Shown: in pieces, positions 1-8,187 of the stretch | How positions within the stretch are numbered: position 1 is the stretch's first letter | Layout of the letters: every line of letters begins with the position of its first letter | NCBI GenBank assembly: GCA_934454035.1 | Contig: CAKSFY010000045.1 | Location: 1 to 15,678 of the forward strand | From: an uncultured Clostridia bacterium | GTDB lineage: Bacteria > Bacillota > Clostridia > UBA1381 | Direction: 5' to 3' | Length of the DNA: 15,678 bases | Notes under the pieces: generated by a model | Seen by the model: the letters and a program-made list of their open reading frames with translations, nothing else | Databases searched by the model: none | What the model was told of the DNA's origin: nothing | Made by a program: the position numbers and the translations under genes

Positions 1-48
1 ATGGCTTATGAGATAACAAGTTTTTTATGTGATTTTCTTGAAAAATAA
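1..48 (+). CDS. possible C-terminal end of an upstream gene
   Basis: Frame 1 is open from the first base to a TAA at 46-48 and reads MAYEITSFLCDFLEK. The other two plus frames stop within the first 20 bases. The composition is protein-like, and the stop is followed by stem-loops such as those that end genes, so this may be the tail of a plus-strand gene whose body lies outside the window. Fifteen codons are too few to prove coding or to suggest a function. Chance is a real alternative. Confidence 0.25.
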   Translation: MAYEITSFLCDFLEK

Positions 49-176
49 TCACAAATATATTATACGAGGCGGTGTATTTTATACACCGTCTCAGACTGTA
101 GACAAAATCGGTTGCAAATCCAAAGTTGCAACCGATTTTTGTCTACAGCCCGGGCTGATTCCGCTATGGGATCAGC
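28..176. repeat. run of consecutive stem-loops in a gene-free stretch
   Basis: Four inverted repeats follow one another. 28-34/47-53 is TGTGATT with AATCACA. 66-77/81-92 is a 12-bp stem with one G-T pair and a 3-base loop. 96-117/126-148 is about 22 bp, nearly perfect with one bulged T, starting CTGTAGAC and ending GTCTACAG. 154-162/168-176 has one G-T pair and is followed by seven T (180-186). Only the last has the T tract of an intrinsic terminator for the plus strand. The stretch 1-256 has no convincing complete gene. Confidence 0.6.
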
Positions 177-187
177 TGATTTTTTTG

Positions 188-225
188 CACAAAAAATCGA
201 GGTTCCTTAACCTCGACTTTTTGTG
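188..225 (-). terminator. intrinsic terminator of the transporter/SLH operon (probably bidirectional)
   Basis: A perfect 8-bp stem (197-204 with 209-216, loop CCTT) is extended by A/T pairs and a CAC/GTG clamp around one bulged base. On the minus strand the stem runs straight into six T. It begins about 30 bp past the TAA of the 886-aa SLH gene. On the plus strand it is followed by T runs at 218-222 and 230-236, so it could also stop transcription from the left. Confidence 0.75.
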
Positions 226-256
226 GGACTTTTTTTACAGCCCCTTTTTTTAGGAT

Positions 257-2917
257 TTATTTTATTACTACAATATTTCGTGCATAACCTCTGCGTTTAT
301 ATACATAAACCATTGTATCGTTATCCGAAAGGTCAATAGTTCCGTCGTCCTTAATGGGCGAGGTCATAACCAAATCGTTAATTGTACCGACTCTTGCGGT
401 TTTTGTAGCCTTATCATATACATACACAAGAGTTCCGCTTCCGTTGAACGGCAATGCGGTAATGGTCTTTCCTCCGTCTGTTGTAATCGTCATAGCAGTG
501 GTTGATCTTGCGTAAATCTGACCGTAATATGAGCTCCAGTCATTTCCGTCAAGCGGATTATAGAACGGCTCTGTATCACGTTTTGCGGAAACCAATGTCT
601 GCATTCGAATAACCTTCTGTCCGGAAAGCACAACACGCACAACATCTCCGCTTTCAAGGTCTGACGGGAATACTCCGTCGTTTTTCTCTATATATGTAAC
701 CTTTGACTTATTAATATATCCCGTTACGACATTTATGACCGAATCGTCCTCGTCAATTGTTTTTCCGACCGATTCAACAACCAAAACCGCCTGCTCCCAT
801 GTATTTGACTCGCCTGCCTGAATAACTGCCGCCCTGCATGCCCATGACGGGTCTGCATCATACAGTTTTACATTATACGAAAGTCCCTCTACCAATCTGC
901 TTGCAGGAATGATTTCAAGCTCGGAAGCTTCAAAATCATCTGCCGGCGGAGCATTAAAGATTACAACATCGCTGCCCAGGGTATATGTTTGGCTGAACGA
1001 CCTTTGAGTCGGTCCGCCGTAACCTGCCTTACCGCTGAAGCACAAGGTAAATTCCTTGCTGTTATACCCATATTTGCTTGTTGTGGTACTGTTTGCGGTC
1101 TGAACCTCGGAAACTTCGCCAAGGCTGTTAAGCTTAAGCCTTACAAGCTGCGGAATAAATTTGCCCTCTCCGTCAAAAAATTCATGATACGAGGACACCG
1201 TTCCCGTTCCCGATTCATAGCTTTTCATTTTTACTCCGTCAATTTTCGGATTTTCGGAAAAAACGGTTGTAACATGCGTGGAATCTGCCATGAACATTTT
1301 TACCATTGTCATATCGTTCATTTCCGACCCGTCGTCCACAAAGCAAACCTTTGTAAGATATGCGTAGACGTTGCCGGACGTTTCCTCAATGCCGGCAATT
1401 CTGCCGCTTTTGTCAAGATAAGCCGAATATGAAATTCCGTATGCCGGTATTACCGCACCGCTAAAGCCAGACGCAACCGCCTCTATATAGCTCGGCGAAA
1501 ATTCATAATATTCATCACTTATTTTTATCCGCATATCGCTCATGCGGTCTTTAAATGAATCCAAACTCTGTGCATCGGCATTTTCCGGCTTGGAAACGCC
1601 TTTTTCAACCGCTTCGACCTTACCGCTTATTGCCGCGCTGCTTACTATCATTTTCACCGCCGACGCATCCTTGCTTCGGTACACCGACACAACATTTCGG
1701 GAGTTTATTCCGCTGATTTCCGCAGCGGTTCCGTCATTTGCGTATACACTCAGGTTATCTATCTTATCCGTATCAGCCGAATTTCCGTACTTACCGTAAA
1801 TCATTCCGTCGTCAACTCCGGTGACATAAATATTGTAATATTCATTCACCAGGACAACCTCGTATACGCCGTCGTCATCGTTATCAATCAATACAAGTTC
1901 GCCCTCTTTAATCCGGAAAGTATCCGTATTAAAGGACGGATATGCAACGCCGTTGTATATAACGTCCGCATAATCATCTACCTTGCAATACTTATTTTCA
2001 TCCTTGACATAAACTTTCTTTGTGCTGAAGTCGGTGCCGTACAAATCAAGGTCTCCGGCATCAATGGTTCTTGTGTTTGTTTTATAAGGATATGCGTAAA
2101 GCAAAGTCTGCTCGCCGCGGACATTTTTATAATAGTACCGGAGATTGCAGCCTATATAATCGTCGCAACTGAAGCTGCCTTTTTCCAGTATCATATTATT
2201 TATTTTTACGCTTTTTTTGCCGACTGAACTCGGTGCATTGAGCGCCGTTATACCATTGTCGGTCATAATACCTTTATCGTTGTAAATATCGTTATATTTC
2301 TTTAAAAGCGTCTGATCGGGATTTTTTTCGTAAACAACATCATCGCCGACAATTTTCATTTCCAGCATTTCAGCGTCCATTGCTTGGGCAAAAAGCTTTG
2401 CCGCCGTTCTGAAATCAAGCGCATTGTCCGAAGAACCGATGCTGATTCCCAGTCCCGAGGCAACACTCATATATCCGTGAGGGTATCCGCCTGCCATCTG
2501 CGCCTGCATATCGTACCCGAGGGCACTGACAAGCATTTTCACAAGCTGGCTGTGCGTAATATAATCATTCGGGGAAAATTTATCCGAAGCCGTTCCGTGT
2601 AAAATGCCTGCATCGCACAAAGAATATATTTGTCCGGCACACCAATAATCACGAGGTACGTCTATAAAATTACCTCCCGAGCTCTGAGATTTATCAAAGC
2701 CGCGCAAATATGCAAGTATGCTTGCTATCTGTCCTCTTGTAACCTGTTCTTCCGCGGATTTCGGCCCGTATTCTTCATCTACAAAGCCCAACCCCTGTAA
2801 AAGTTGTATTTCATAATCGGAAGTATCCTCGGCATTTGCACAAGGGACAAAGCTTACAATCAGCAAGTTAGCCAGAACAAGCACCGATGCAAGCAGCTGC
2901 TTAATATTTTTATTCAT
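257..2917 (-). CDS. secreted SLH-domain surface protein, 886 aa, N-terminal SLH repeats
   Basis: This is a large exported protein likely anchored to secondary cell-wall polymer by SLH repeats. Residues 1-29 form a signal peptide (hydrophobic 8-25, probable cleavage after A-N-A at 29). Residues about 36-76, 84-138 and 142-188 resemble three SLH repeats. The middle one is clearest (FIDVPRDYW, AGILHGTASDKFSPNDYITHSQ); the first and third are degenerate. The remaining ~690 residues are beta-rich, repetitive in feel and not recognised. They include an acidic stretch, DNDDDGVYEVV (about residues 340-350), that may bind calcium. No catalytic motif was seen. The protein ends in a Tyr/Val-rich segment (YVYKRRGYARNIVVIK). 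The ATG follows GGGAGA with about 7 bp spacing. It is the last gene of the operon, 18 bp after the other SLH gene, and is followed by a terminator. SLH assignment is firm; the role in sugar capture or wall structure is inferred. Confidence 0.85.
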   Translation of the reverse strand: MNKNIKQLLASVLVLANLLIVSFVPCANAEDTSDYEIQLLQGLGFVDEEYGPKSAEEQVTRGQIASILAYLRGFDKSQSSGGNFIDVPRDYWCAGQIYSLCDAGILHGTASDKFSPNDYITHSQLVKMLVSALGYDMQAQMAGGYPHGYMSVASGLGISIGSSDNALDFRTAAKLFAQAMDAEMLEMKIVGDDVVYEKNPDQTLLKKYNDIYNDKGIMTDNGITALNAPSSVGKKSVKINNMILEKGSFSCDDYIGCNLRYYYKNVRGEQTLLYAYPYKTNTRTIDAGDLDLYGTDFSTKKVYVKDENKYCKVDDYADVIYNGVAYPSFNTDTFRIKEGELVLIDNDDDGVYEVVLVNEYYNIYVTGVDDGMIYGKYGNSADTDKIDNLSVYANDGTAAEISGINSRNVVSVYRSKDASAVKMIVSSAAISGKVEAVEKGVSKPENADAQSLDSFKDRMSDMRIKISDEYYEFSPSYIEAVASGFSGAVIPAYGISYSAYLDKSGRIAGIEETSGNVYAYLTKVCFVDDGSEMNDMTMVKMFMADSTHVTTVFSENPKIDGVKMKSYESGTGTVSSYHEFFDGEGKFIPQLVRLKLNSLGEVSEVQTANSTTTSKYGYNSKEFTLCFSGKAGYGGPTQRSFSQTYTLGSDVVIFNAPPADDFEASELEIIPASRLVEGLSYNVKLYDADPSWACRAAVIQAGESNTWEQAVLVVESVGKTIDEDDSVINVVTGYINKSKVTYIEKNDGVFPSDLESGDVVRVVLSGQKVIRMQTLVSAKRDTEPFYNPLDGNDWSSYYGQIYARSTTAMTITTDGGKTITALPFNGSGTLVYVYDKATKTARVGTINDLVMTSPIKDDGTIDLSDNDTMVYVYKRRGYARNIVVIK

Positions 2918-2935
2918 GTCATTCTCTCCCTTTTA

Positions 2936-4561
2936 TCAATTCAATATAGCTCCGATCATCACCGCTGCCTGTGCTCTTGTCAGTGACTCCGACGGTCTGA
3001 AAGAGCCGTCCTCAAAGCCGTTTATAATGCCCGAGCCTGCAAGTGCGGCTACCGCTTCCGAAGCATAATCCGCAATACTGTCGGTGTCCGAAAATTCTGC
3101 CGTTTCTCCGGCAAATTCACTGCCGCTTGATTTTGCCGTGCGGTAGAGCATTGCCGCTGCATCCTGTCTTGTTATATTCTTGCCGATTCCAAACAGTTTC
3201 TCGTCCGTTCCCGACGCATATCTTTTTGTAACGACACTGGCAACATAAGTATAATACCAGTCCGCTGTGTTCACATCTTCAAATTCGCAGGTTGCCGCAG
3301 CATCATATATCCCGAATGCACGGACAAGCATTGTGACAAATTCTTCTCTTGTAACAAGCTTGTTCGGCTTAAAGGTCTTATCCTCATATCCGCTTATTAT
3401 GTTCTTTGAAGCCATTGCCTTAATTTTTTCGGCTGCCCATTGCGCCTCCTGAATATCGGAGAAATCCGTGATTTTTTCGGGTTCATCGGGAGGATTTACG
3501 ACAGACATTCCGCCGGAGGACGGAACTTTTGAGCCTGAGCCGCCGCCCGAACCCGAGCCGGAACCCGATGAGCCGCCCGAGCCTGAGCCTGCCAGCGAGG
3601 ACAGTCTCTTTGAATATGCCGCCAAAATATCCTCTTTACTCTTAAAGTTTCCGTTTATAAAAGCCTTATTCACTTCCACCGCCGAATATTTGGTGCAAGC
3701 CGAATTGTAGCCTGCAATATCCAAGCCTATTGCGTTTGCATATTTTGAAATTACGGCGCTCATTCCTTCAGAATCGGTTCTGTTTATTGTGCTGATTGCA
3801 AGAGCCTCAGCCCAGAGCTTTTCCATGGAAGTCAATCCCCTGACTTCATTTTTTCCCTTTAATACGGTGAAAATTTGTGCCGCATTACTCTCATCGGCGG
3901 TAAAATCCTGATCCGCCGTATCAATTTTAAATTCCGAGGCATTTGCCTTTATATAATTAAGCACATCAGTGCTCACAGTCAGGTTATTCAGTTCATACAG
4001 TTTATCGGCAAGCTTTAAGCTGTCCTTAACATCTTTTATAAGTTTAAAAACACCGGAATAATCGTCTGTTCTTATTAAAATCAGCTGCCTGTAAACCTCG
4101 TCCCGCTGCGGCAAGGCAAACATATCGGAATGCTTTTCCATGACGCTCCTGATATTGCTCTCCCCAGCAGAATTAATCTCGGCAAGTATGTCTGCAAGTT
4201 CCTCTTTGGGAACATATGTAAAAACAGCTTTTCCCGAGTTGCTAATATATCCTCCGCCCGAAACGGAAATTGTATATTCGCCTTTCGGCTCACTGCCGCC
4301 GAAAACAAATTCACAGCTTGCCTTTCCGTCCGAATCCGCATTAATATCCTTAATTTCTATTATTTTTGTCAAATCGATACTGTCGTCGGTTCCTTCATAT
4401 AAAATTACGGAAATCGCCTGATTATATTTTGCTTCGGTAATACATTCCGCCCGAATAATGCTTGTATCGTAATCGACATCGCAGTTAACCGCTATATCTG
4501 CCGCCGAAGCCGTCGCCGCCGTCATCAGCGCAAGAGTAAGCGCAAGAATTTTTTTCAACAT
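2936..4561 (-). CDS. secreted SLH-domain surface protein, 541 aa, C-terminal SLH repeats
   Basis: An exported wall-anchored protein. Residue numbers here are for the 541-aa form. The signal peptide is about 1-21 (MLKKILALTLALMTAATASA). A beta-type domain follows (about 22-115, ending FTYVPKEE), then a mainly helical region (about 116-325), a Gly/Ser-rich linker (about 326-350) and a Pro/Glu stretch. Three canonical SLH repeats close the protein at about 367-426, 427-489 and 490-541, for example ISGYEDKTFKPNKLVTREEF and INGFEDGSFRPSESLTRAQA. An in-frame ATG lies three codons upstream (4570), but the AAAGG ribosome site abuts it. The ATG at 4561 has about 9 bp spacing and is preferred. The gene lies 19 bp after the permease gene in the same operon. 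Its anchor is at the opposite end from that of its 886-aa neighbour. No enzyme motif is visible; the N-terminal half may bind a ligand or hold structure, which is inference. Confidence 0.87.
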   Translation of the reverse strand: MLKKILALTLALMTAATASAADIAVNCDVDYDTSIIRAECITEAKYNQAISVILYEGTDDSIDLTKIIEIKDINADSDGKASCEFVFGGSEPKGEYTISVSGGGYISNSGKAVFTYVPKEELADILAEINSAGESNIRSVMEKHSDMFALPQRDEVYRQLILIRTDDYSGVFKLIKDVKDSLKLADKLYELNNLTVSTDVLNYIKANASEFKIDTADQDFTADESNAAQIFTVLKGKNEVRGLTSMEKLWAEALAISTINRTDSEGMSAVISKYANAIGLDIAGYNSACTKYSAVEVNKAFINGNFKSKEDILAAYSKRLSSLAGSGSGGSSGSGSGSGGGSGSKVPSSGGMSVVNPPDEPEKITDFSDIQEAQWAAEKIKAMASKNIISGYEDKTFKPNKLVTREEFVTMLVRAFGIYDAAATCEFEDVNTADWYYTYVASVVTKRYASGTDEKLFGIGKNITRQDAAAMLYRTAKSSGSEFAGETAEFSDTDSIADYASEAVAALAGSGIINGFEDGSFRPSESLTRAQAAVMIGAILN

Positions 4562-4580
4562 TTGTCCCATCCTTTCAGAA

Positions 4581-5459
4581 TTATCCTTTTAATGCTCCAA
4601 TCATAACGCCCTTATCGAAATATTTCTGCATAAACGGATATATGCATAAAATGGGCAGTGTGGAAACTATTATTACCGCATATTTTACCGTCTCGGCAAT
4701 ACTGATTTCATCTGCAAGCCCTGCGCCCTGCGTCATTGCGGAGGTATCGTTGGCAAGCAGTATTTCTCTTAATACCAGCTGAAGCGGGAAAAGATGTCTT
4801 TCGTCAAGATAAATCGACGCATTGAACCATCCGTTCCAGTATCCGACTCCGTAATAAAGAATCATTACCGCGATAATTGATTTTGACAACGGCAGAACTA
4901 TCTGGAAAAGAATACGAATATGCCCCGCTCCGTCTATCTGCGCCGCCTCCTCCAAAGTGTCCGGAATTGCGGCAAATGAAGTCCTTAAAATAATCATATT
5001 ATAAGTACTTATTGCACCCGGAAGAATCAGCGACCACAAAGTATTGAGCAAATGAAGGTTTTTAACCGTCAGATACATAGGGATGAGTCCGCCCGAGAAA
5101 AACATGGTAAAAGTAATCATCCCCATTATAACCCCTTTAAGCATTACATTTTTTCTTGAAAGAAAATATGCGCCCAGTGAGGTCATCAAAAGATTTATTG
5201 CCACTCCGACCACAAGAATAAACAAAGTATTTCTGTATCCGGAGAAAATAAGCTTGTTCTTCATAACCGCTCTGTATGAATCCAGATTCGCACCGAGCGG
5301 CTTCAGCAATATGCCGCGGTGTGCCATTAACATATCCGAATTGCTCAGCGATGCAAAAAATACATATATCATAGGATAAAGGCAGACAAATATCATAAAT
5401 ACCATGAACAGTGTATTGAATATTTCAAACACGCGTCTGCCGGTTGTTTTGTTTTTCAT
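4581..5459 (-). CDS. carbohydrate ABC transporter permease, YtcP/LplC type (CUT1)
   Basis: One of two inner-membrane permease subunits of a sugar importer. It is 292 aa with about six membrane segments (first at about 13-36, then 76-98, 109-130, 140-158, 193-210 and 260-278). The cytoplasmic EAA loop that docks the ATPase is at 170-190 (EEAAQIDGAGHIRILFQIVLP). The N-terminus (ILLKPLGANLDSYRAVMKN) and C-terminus (FMQKYFDKGVMIGALKG) are typical of the YtcP/LplC family. The frame can be opened further upstream at a GTG overlapping the previous stop, but AAAGGA lies 9 bp before the ATG at 5459, so that ATG is chosen. The gene starts 17 bp after the LplB-type permease gene. The substrate is unknown; relatives import pectin- or host-glycan-derived oligosaccharides. 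No nucleotide-binding subunit is encoded nearby, so a shared MsmX-like ATPase elsewhere is expected. Confidence 0.93.
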   Translation of the reverse strand: MKNKTTGRRVFEIFNTLFMVFMIFVCLYPMIYVFFASLSNSDMLMAHRGILLKPLGANLDSYRAVMKNKLIFSGYRNTLFILVVGVAINLLMTSLGAYFLSRKNVMLKGVIMGMITFTMFFSGGLIPMYLTVKNLHLLNTLWSLILPGAISTYNMIILRTSFAAIPDTLEEAAQIDGAGHIRILFQIVLPLSKSIIAVMILYYGVGYWNGWFNASIYLDERHLFPLQLVLREILLANDTSAMTQGAGLADEISIAETVKYAVIIVSTLPILCIYPFMQKYFDKGVMIGALKG

Positions 5460-5476
5460 ATCATGCAATCCTTTCT

Positions 5477-6400
5477 TTACCACAGACTGGTGTCGGTAAC
5501 CTTTCTGCTGATTTTGTTTGCGGCAACAAGGAAAATAATATTAACCACCGCATTGAAAAGTCCCACAGCGGTTGCAAAGCTGTAGTTTGCTTCCTTAAGA
5601 CCTTTTCTGTACACATAAGACGAAATAACGTCCGCCGTGGAGTATATCGACTCATTGTACAAAAGTATAATCTTTTCGTATCCGACGCTGAGTATACCGC
5701 CCATTCTTAAAATGAGCATTATTACTATTGTCGGCAGTATTCCCGGAAGCGTTACATGGATAGTCTGCCGCCATCTTCCGCCGCCGTCTATGCTGCATGC
5801 TTCATAAAGTTCCTGATTGATTCCTGTGAGGGCTGCAACATAAATAATCGAATCCCAGCCTACATTCTGCCAAATATCCGAAATTACATATATCGGCAGA
5901 AAAAGATTTTCATCCGAAAGCATTGCCTTGTTCGGGGCGCCGAACTTCATAAACAGCTGTGTTATAATTCCGTTGGCGCCCGTAAAATCCTTAATCATTC
6001 CGCATACTACCACCAGTGAGATAAAATGCGGAAGGTATGTAACGGTTTTAATTGTCTTTGAAAAATATTTATTTCGCACTTCGTTAATCAAAAGCGCAAA
6101 AATTATGGGCGCCGGAAATCCGAATACCAATGTTGTCAAGCTGATAGAAAGCGTATTTTTTATCAGTCTTACAAAGTATACGCTCTTGAAAAAATCAACA
6201 AAGTTTTTAAGTCCTACCCATTGGCTTTCAAAAATCCCCCAGCCCGGGTCATAATCCTTAAACGCGATTATGACCCCGTACATGGGAACATAATGAAATA
6301 CTATATAAAATATCACCACCGGCAAAACCATTAGATATAAAATGTAATTTTTTCTGAGGTCAGCTTTTAAATCTCTGCCCAGTGTGGTTCTTTTTGTCAT
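5477..6400 (-). CDS. carbohydrate ABC transporter permease, LplB/YteP type (CUT1)
   Basis: The partner permease of the importer, 307 aa. A basic cytoplasmic N-terminus is followed by six likely membrane segments (about 19-45, 84-106, 120-138, 168-190, 221-240 and 275-295). The family signature YVPMYGVIIAFKDYDPGWGIF is at 37-57, and the EAA loop at 200-220 reads EACSIDGGGRWRQTIHVTLPG. GGAGGA lies about 7 bp before the ATG, a strong ribosome site. The gene sits 32 bp after the solute-binding protein gene and 17 bp before the second permease, the usual binding protein-LplB-LplC order. In families of this kind the pair forms a heterodimeric channel energised by an ATPase encoded elsewhere. Confidence 0.94.
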   Translation of the reverse strand: MTKRTTLGRDLKADLRKNYILYLMVLPVVIFYIVFHYVPMYGVIIAFKDYDPGWGIFESQWVGLKNFVDFFKSVYFVRLIKNTLSISLTTLVFGFPAPIIFALLINEVRNKYFSKTIKTVTYLPHFISLVVVCGMIKDFTGANGIITQLFMKFGAPNKAMLSDENLFLPIYVISDIWQNVGWDSIIYVAALTGINQELYEACSIDGGGRWRQTIHVTLPGILPTIVIMLILRMGGILSVGYEKIILLYNESIYSTADVISSYVYRKGLKEANYSFATAVGLFNAVVNIIFLVAANKISRKVTDTSLW

Positions 6401-6432
6401 TTTCGTTCCTCCAAAACACCCGTTAATCTTTC

Positions 6433-8007
6433 TTATCTTTTCATAAATCTGTCATAAGCGGTCTGCTGAATCTCGATAGCACGCTCGATACCCATATCCT
6501 TTAATGACTTGTAATAAGAATCCATATCGTCAATCGACTGGCTTCCGATAATATATTTAACCGTATTCTCGTTACAGAATGTTGTAATATCGCCCATAAT
6601 GCGGTTATATTCCGTAGATTCTTCCTTCGTCATTGTAATCTGCGGCATTCTGTGTTCAAGGTCGTCATTGTCCGCCCATTTTTCCAGAGCATCCTTTTGA
6701 ACATCAAGCTGATAATACTGTTCAATATATCTTACATCCTGAATCATCGGCGCTTCGTTTGCACTTCTTGCATAAAGCGGAATCGACTGCGACATTGAAA
6801 GCCCGTTCGGATTTTTCGTGATTATCTCGCTGAATGTCGGATATCCGTCAATCATATTATAGCTTACGCCTTCAATTCCGAAGTTGTTGAGCATATGACC
6901 CTCTTCGGAATACGAATAATCCAAAAATCTTGCGGCAAGCGCAGGATTTTTTGCCTGTGCAGTGATGGCAGCACCGTTCATCGGTGAATACTGCCATTGC
7001 TTATTGCCGAATTTTGCGCGTTCGCCCTTGTTCATTGCAGGGAACTTTGTTGCAACCAGCTTGAAGCCATCTCCGGAATTTGCTTTTGCGTTCATGAGCG
7101 CGCCCATTTTTCCGCCGCCAGCTCCGAAGCATACGCCCGAAACTCCGTTTAATATATCCGAATCCATTTGTTTTGAATCAACAACGGCAAAGTTTTTGTC
7201 CAAAAGACCTTCGTCGTACCATTTTTTCATTTCCGTCAGATAGTCTTTAAGAGCCTGTTCGTAGTATCCGTAGTGTACCTTTCCGTCCTCAACATAGAAG
7301 TCGTTGAGTATTCCGAAGCCTTCCATAAAGAATGACGGATTGCCGGCAAGCGGCGAGGTTGCTCCCTTTTTGTCGCGGAATGCTTCCAGTACTGCTTTCC
7401 ATTCGGGAATTGTTTCCGGGAGCTCCATGCCCAGTTCCTCCAGCCAGTCGCCTCTGAGCATAAAGCCCGAAGTTGACTGGAGCTTATCGTCATCTCTTAT
7501 GAACGGGAATACGTAATAGTTTCCCTTGTCGGTTACAATCTGCTTATCGATATTCTTATGCTCCGAAAGCCATTTTTTAAGATTCGGCGCATAATTATCG
7601 ATATAATCGTTAAGTGCGAGAATATTCTTTTTAGCAATTGAAGAATCCGGATCGAGCGAGAGCCAGTTCGACTCAATTATATCGGGCAAATCTCCCGAAG
7701 CAATCAAAAGATTCAAAGCCTCTGCCTCCTGACCCTGCGCCGGATGCTTATATGTAACATTTATACCTGTCCGCTTCATGTACTCTTTTGCAAATTCCGT
7801 CTCCGCAAAATTTGTAACGCTTGTTGTAAGTGAAGCGGCAAGTCTTACCCAATATGTAAGTGTTTCGTCCGTTTTAATAGGATATGTAATTTCTCCCGTA
7901 GGCATATCCGAATTAACAGCGGCAGTATTTTTATTTTTACATCCGCTCATTCCTGCTGCGGCAATTGTCAGCGCCGCCAGTGCACAAATAATTTTTTTAA
8001 GATTCAT
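6433..8007 (-). CDS. extracellular solute-binding lipoprotein (family 1; LplA/YtcQ-like)
   Basis: A 524-aa lipoprotein that should capture an oligosaccharide outside the membrane and deliver it to the two permeases. The N-terminus MNLKKIICALAALTIAAAGMSGC is a lipoprotein signal with the lipid-modified cysteine at 23, followed by a polar tether (KNKNTAAVNSDM). Length and layout match the long CUT1 binding proteins of the LplA/YtcQ group: TGINVTYKHPA near 80, LIASGDLPDI near 105, YYVFPFIRDD near 165 and FMLRGDWLEELGMELPETIPEW near 180. It is the first gene of the operon. The ribosome site (AAGGAAAGGA upstream of the ATG) is good, and a consensus sigma-A promoter lies about 65 bp upstream. It is divergent from the AraC-type regulator, which probably controls it. 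The ligand cannot be read from the sequence. Confidence 0.94.
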   Translation of the reverse strand: MNLKKIICALAALTIAAAGMSGCKNKNTAAVNSDMPTGEITYPIKTDETLTYWVRLAASLTTSVTNFAETEFAKEYMKRTGINVTYKHPAQGQEAEALNLLIASGDLPDIIESNWLSLDPDSSIAKKNILALNDYIDNYAPNLKKWLSEHKNIDKQIVTDKGNYYVFPFIRDDDKLQSTSGFMLRGDWLEELGMELPETIPEWKAVLEAFRDKKGATSPLAGNPSFFMEGFGILNDFYVEDGKVHYGYYEQALKDYLTEMKKWYDEGLLDKNFAVVDSKQMDSDILNGVSGVCFGAGGGKMGALMNAKANSGDGFKLVATKFPAMNKGERAKFGNKQWQYSPMNGAAITAQAKNPALAARFLDYSYSEEGHMLNNFGIEGVSYNMIDGYPTFSEIITKNPNGLSMSQSIPLYARSANEAPMIQDVRYIEQYYQLDVQKDALEKWADNDDLEHRMPQITMTKEESTEYNRIMGDITTFCNENTVKYIIGSQSIDDMDSYYKSLKDMGIERAIEIQQTAYDRFMKR

Positions 8008-8071
8008 TTTTAACTTCCTTTCCTTTTAAGTTTTTAAGCGTTTAGTTTCAGTTCGCCTCATATCTGTTTCT

Positions 8072-8100
8072 ATTATAAAAAATACTGCGCCGTATGTCAA
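8072..8100 (-). promoter_or_regulatory. sigma-A promoter of the transport/SLH operon
   Basis: On the minus strand TTGACA (8100-8095), a 17-base spacer and TATAAT (8077-8072) match the sigma-A consensus perfectly. The expected start is near 8065, giving a leader of nearly 60 nt. The -35 hexamer is the inner half of the palindrome at 8095-8106, so a protein bound there would block or control this promoter. Confidence 0.85.
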
Positions 8101-8106
8101 TTGACA
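8095..8106. promoter_or_regulatory. palindrome TGTCAATTGACA, copy 1 (putative operator)
   Basis: A perfect 12-bp palindrome that contains the -35 box of the minus-strand operon promoter. The same 12 bp, preceded by the same TA, recur at 8176-8187, 81 bp away, in the other promoter. Two identical perfect copies, one per promoter, suggest an operator. The binding protein is unknown. AraC proteins usually bind direct repeats, so a different dimeric repressor is possible. Confidence 0.55.
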
Positions 8107-8175
8107 AAATTGCAAATCAAACGGACAAAATCCGAAAAAGGTGCGTAAAATCGGCTTTTCGGCAATTTTAGAATA

Positions 8176-8187
8176 TGTCAATTGACA
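8176..8187. promoter_or_regulatory. palindrome TGTCAATTGACA, copy 2 (putative operator)
   Basis: Second perfect copy of the palindrome. It overlaps the -35 box of the plus-strand regulator promoter, mirroring copy 1 at the divergent promoter. Confidence 0.55.

Noticed and set aside
28..225. CRISPR-like array
   Set aside because: The units are different hairpins of different lengths with no repeated direct-repeat sequence or regular spacers, and no cas genes are present.
29..253. 74-codon plus-strand open frame
   Set aside because: It runs straight through the stem-loop array, has no ribosome site, and its sequence simply reflects the T-rich hairpins.
3468..3710. Plus-strand open frame rich in Pro-Glu repeats
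   Set aside because: It is the antisense reading of the Gly/Ser linker codons of the 541-aa SLH protein.
8031..8050. Possible CcpA cre site (AAGCGTTTAG) in the transport operon leader
   Set aside because: Only the CG core and some A/T flanks fit; the conserved outer TG and CA are missing on both strands.
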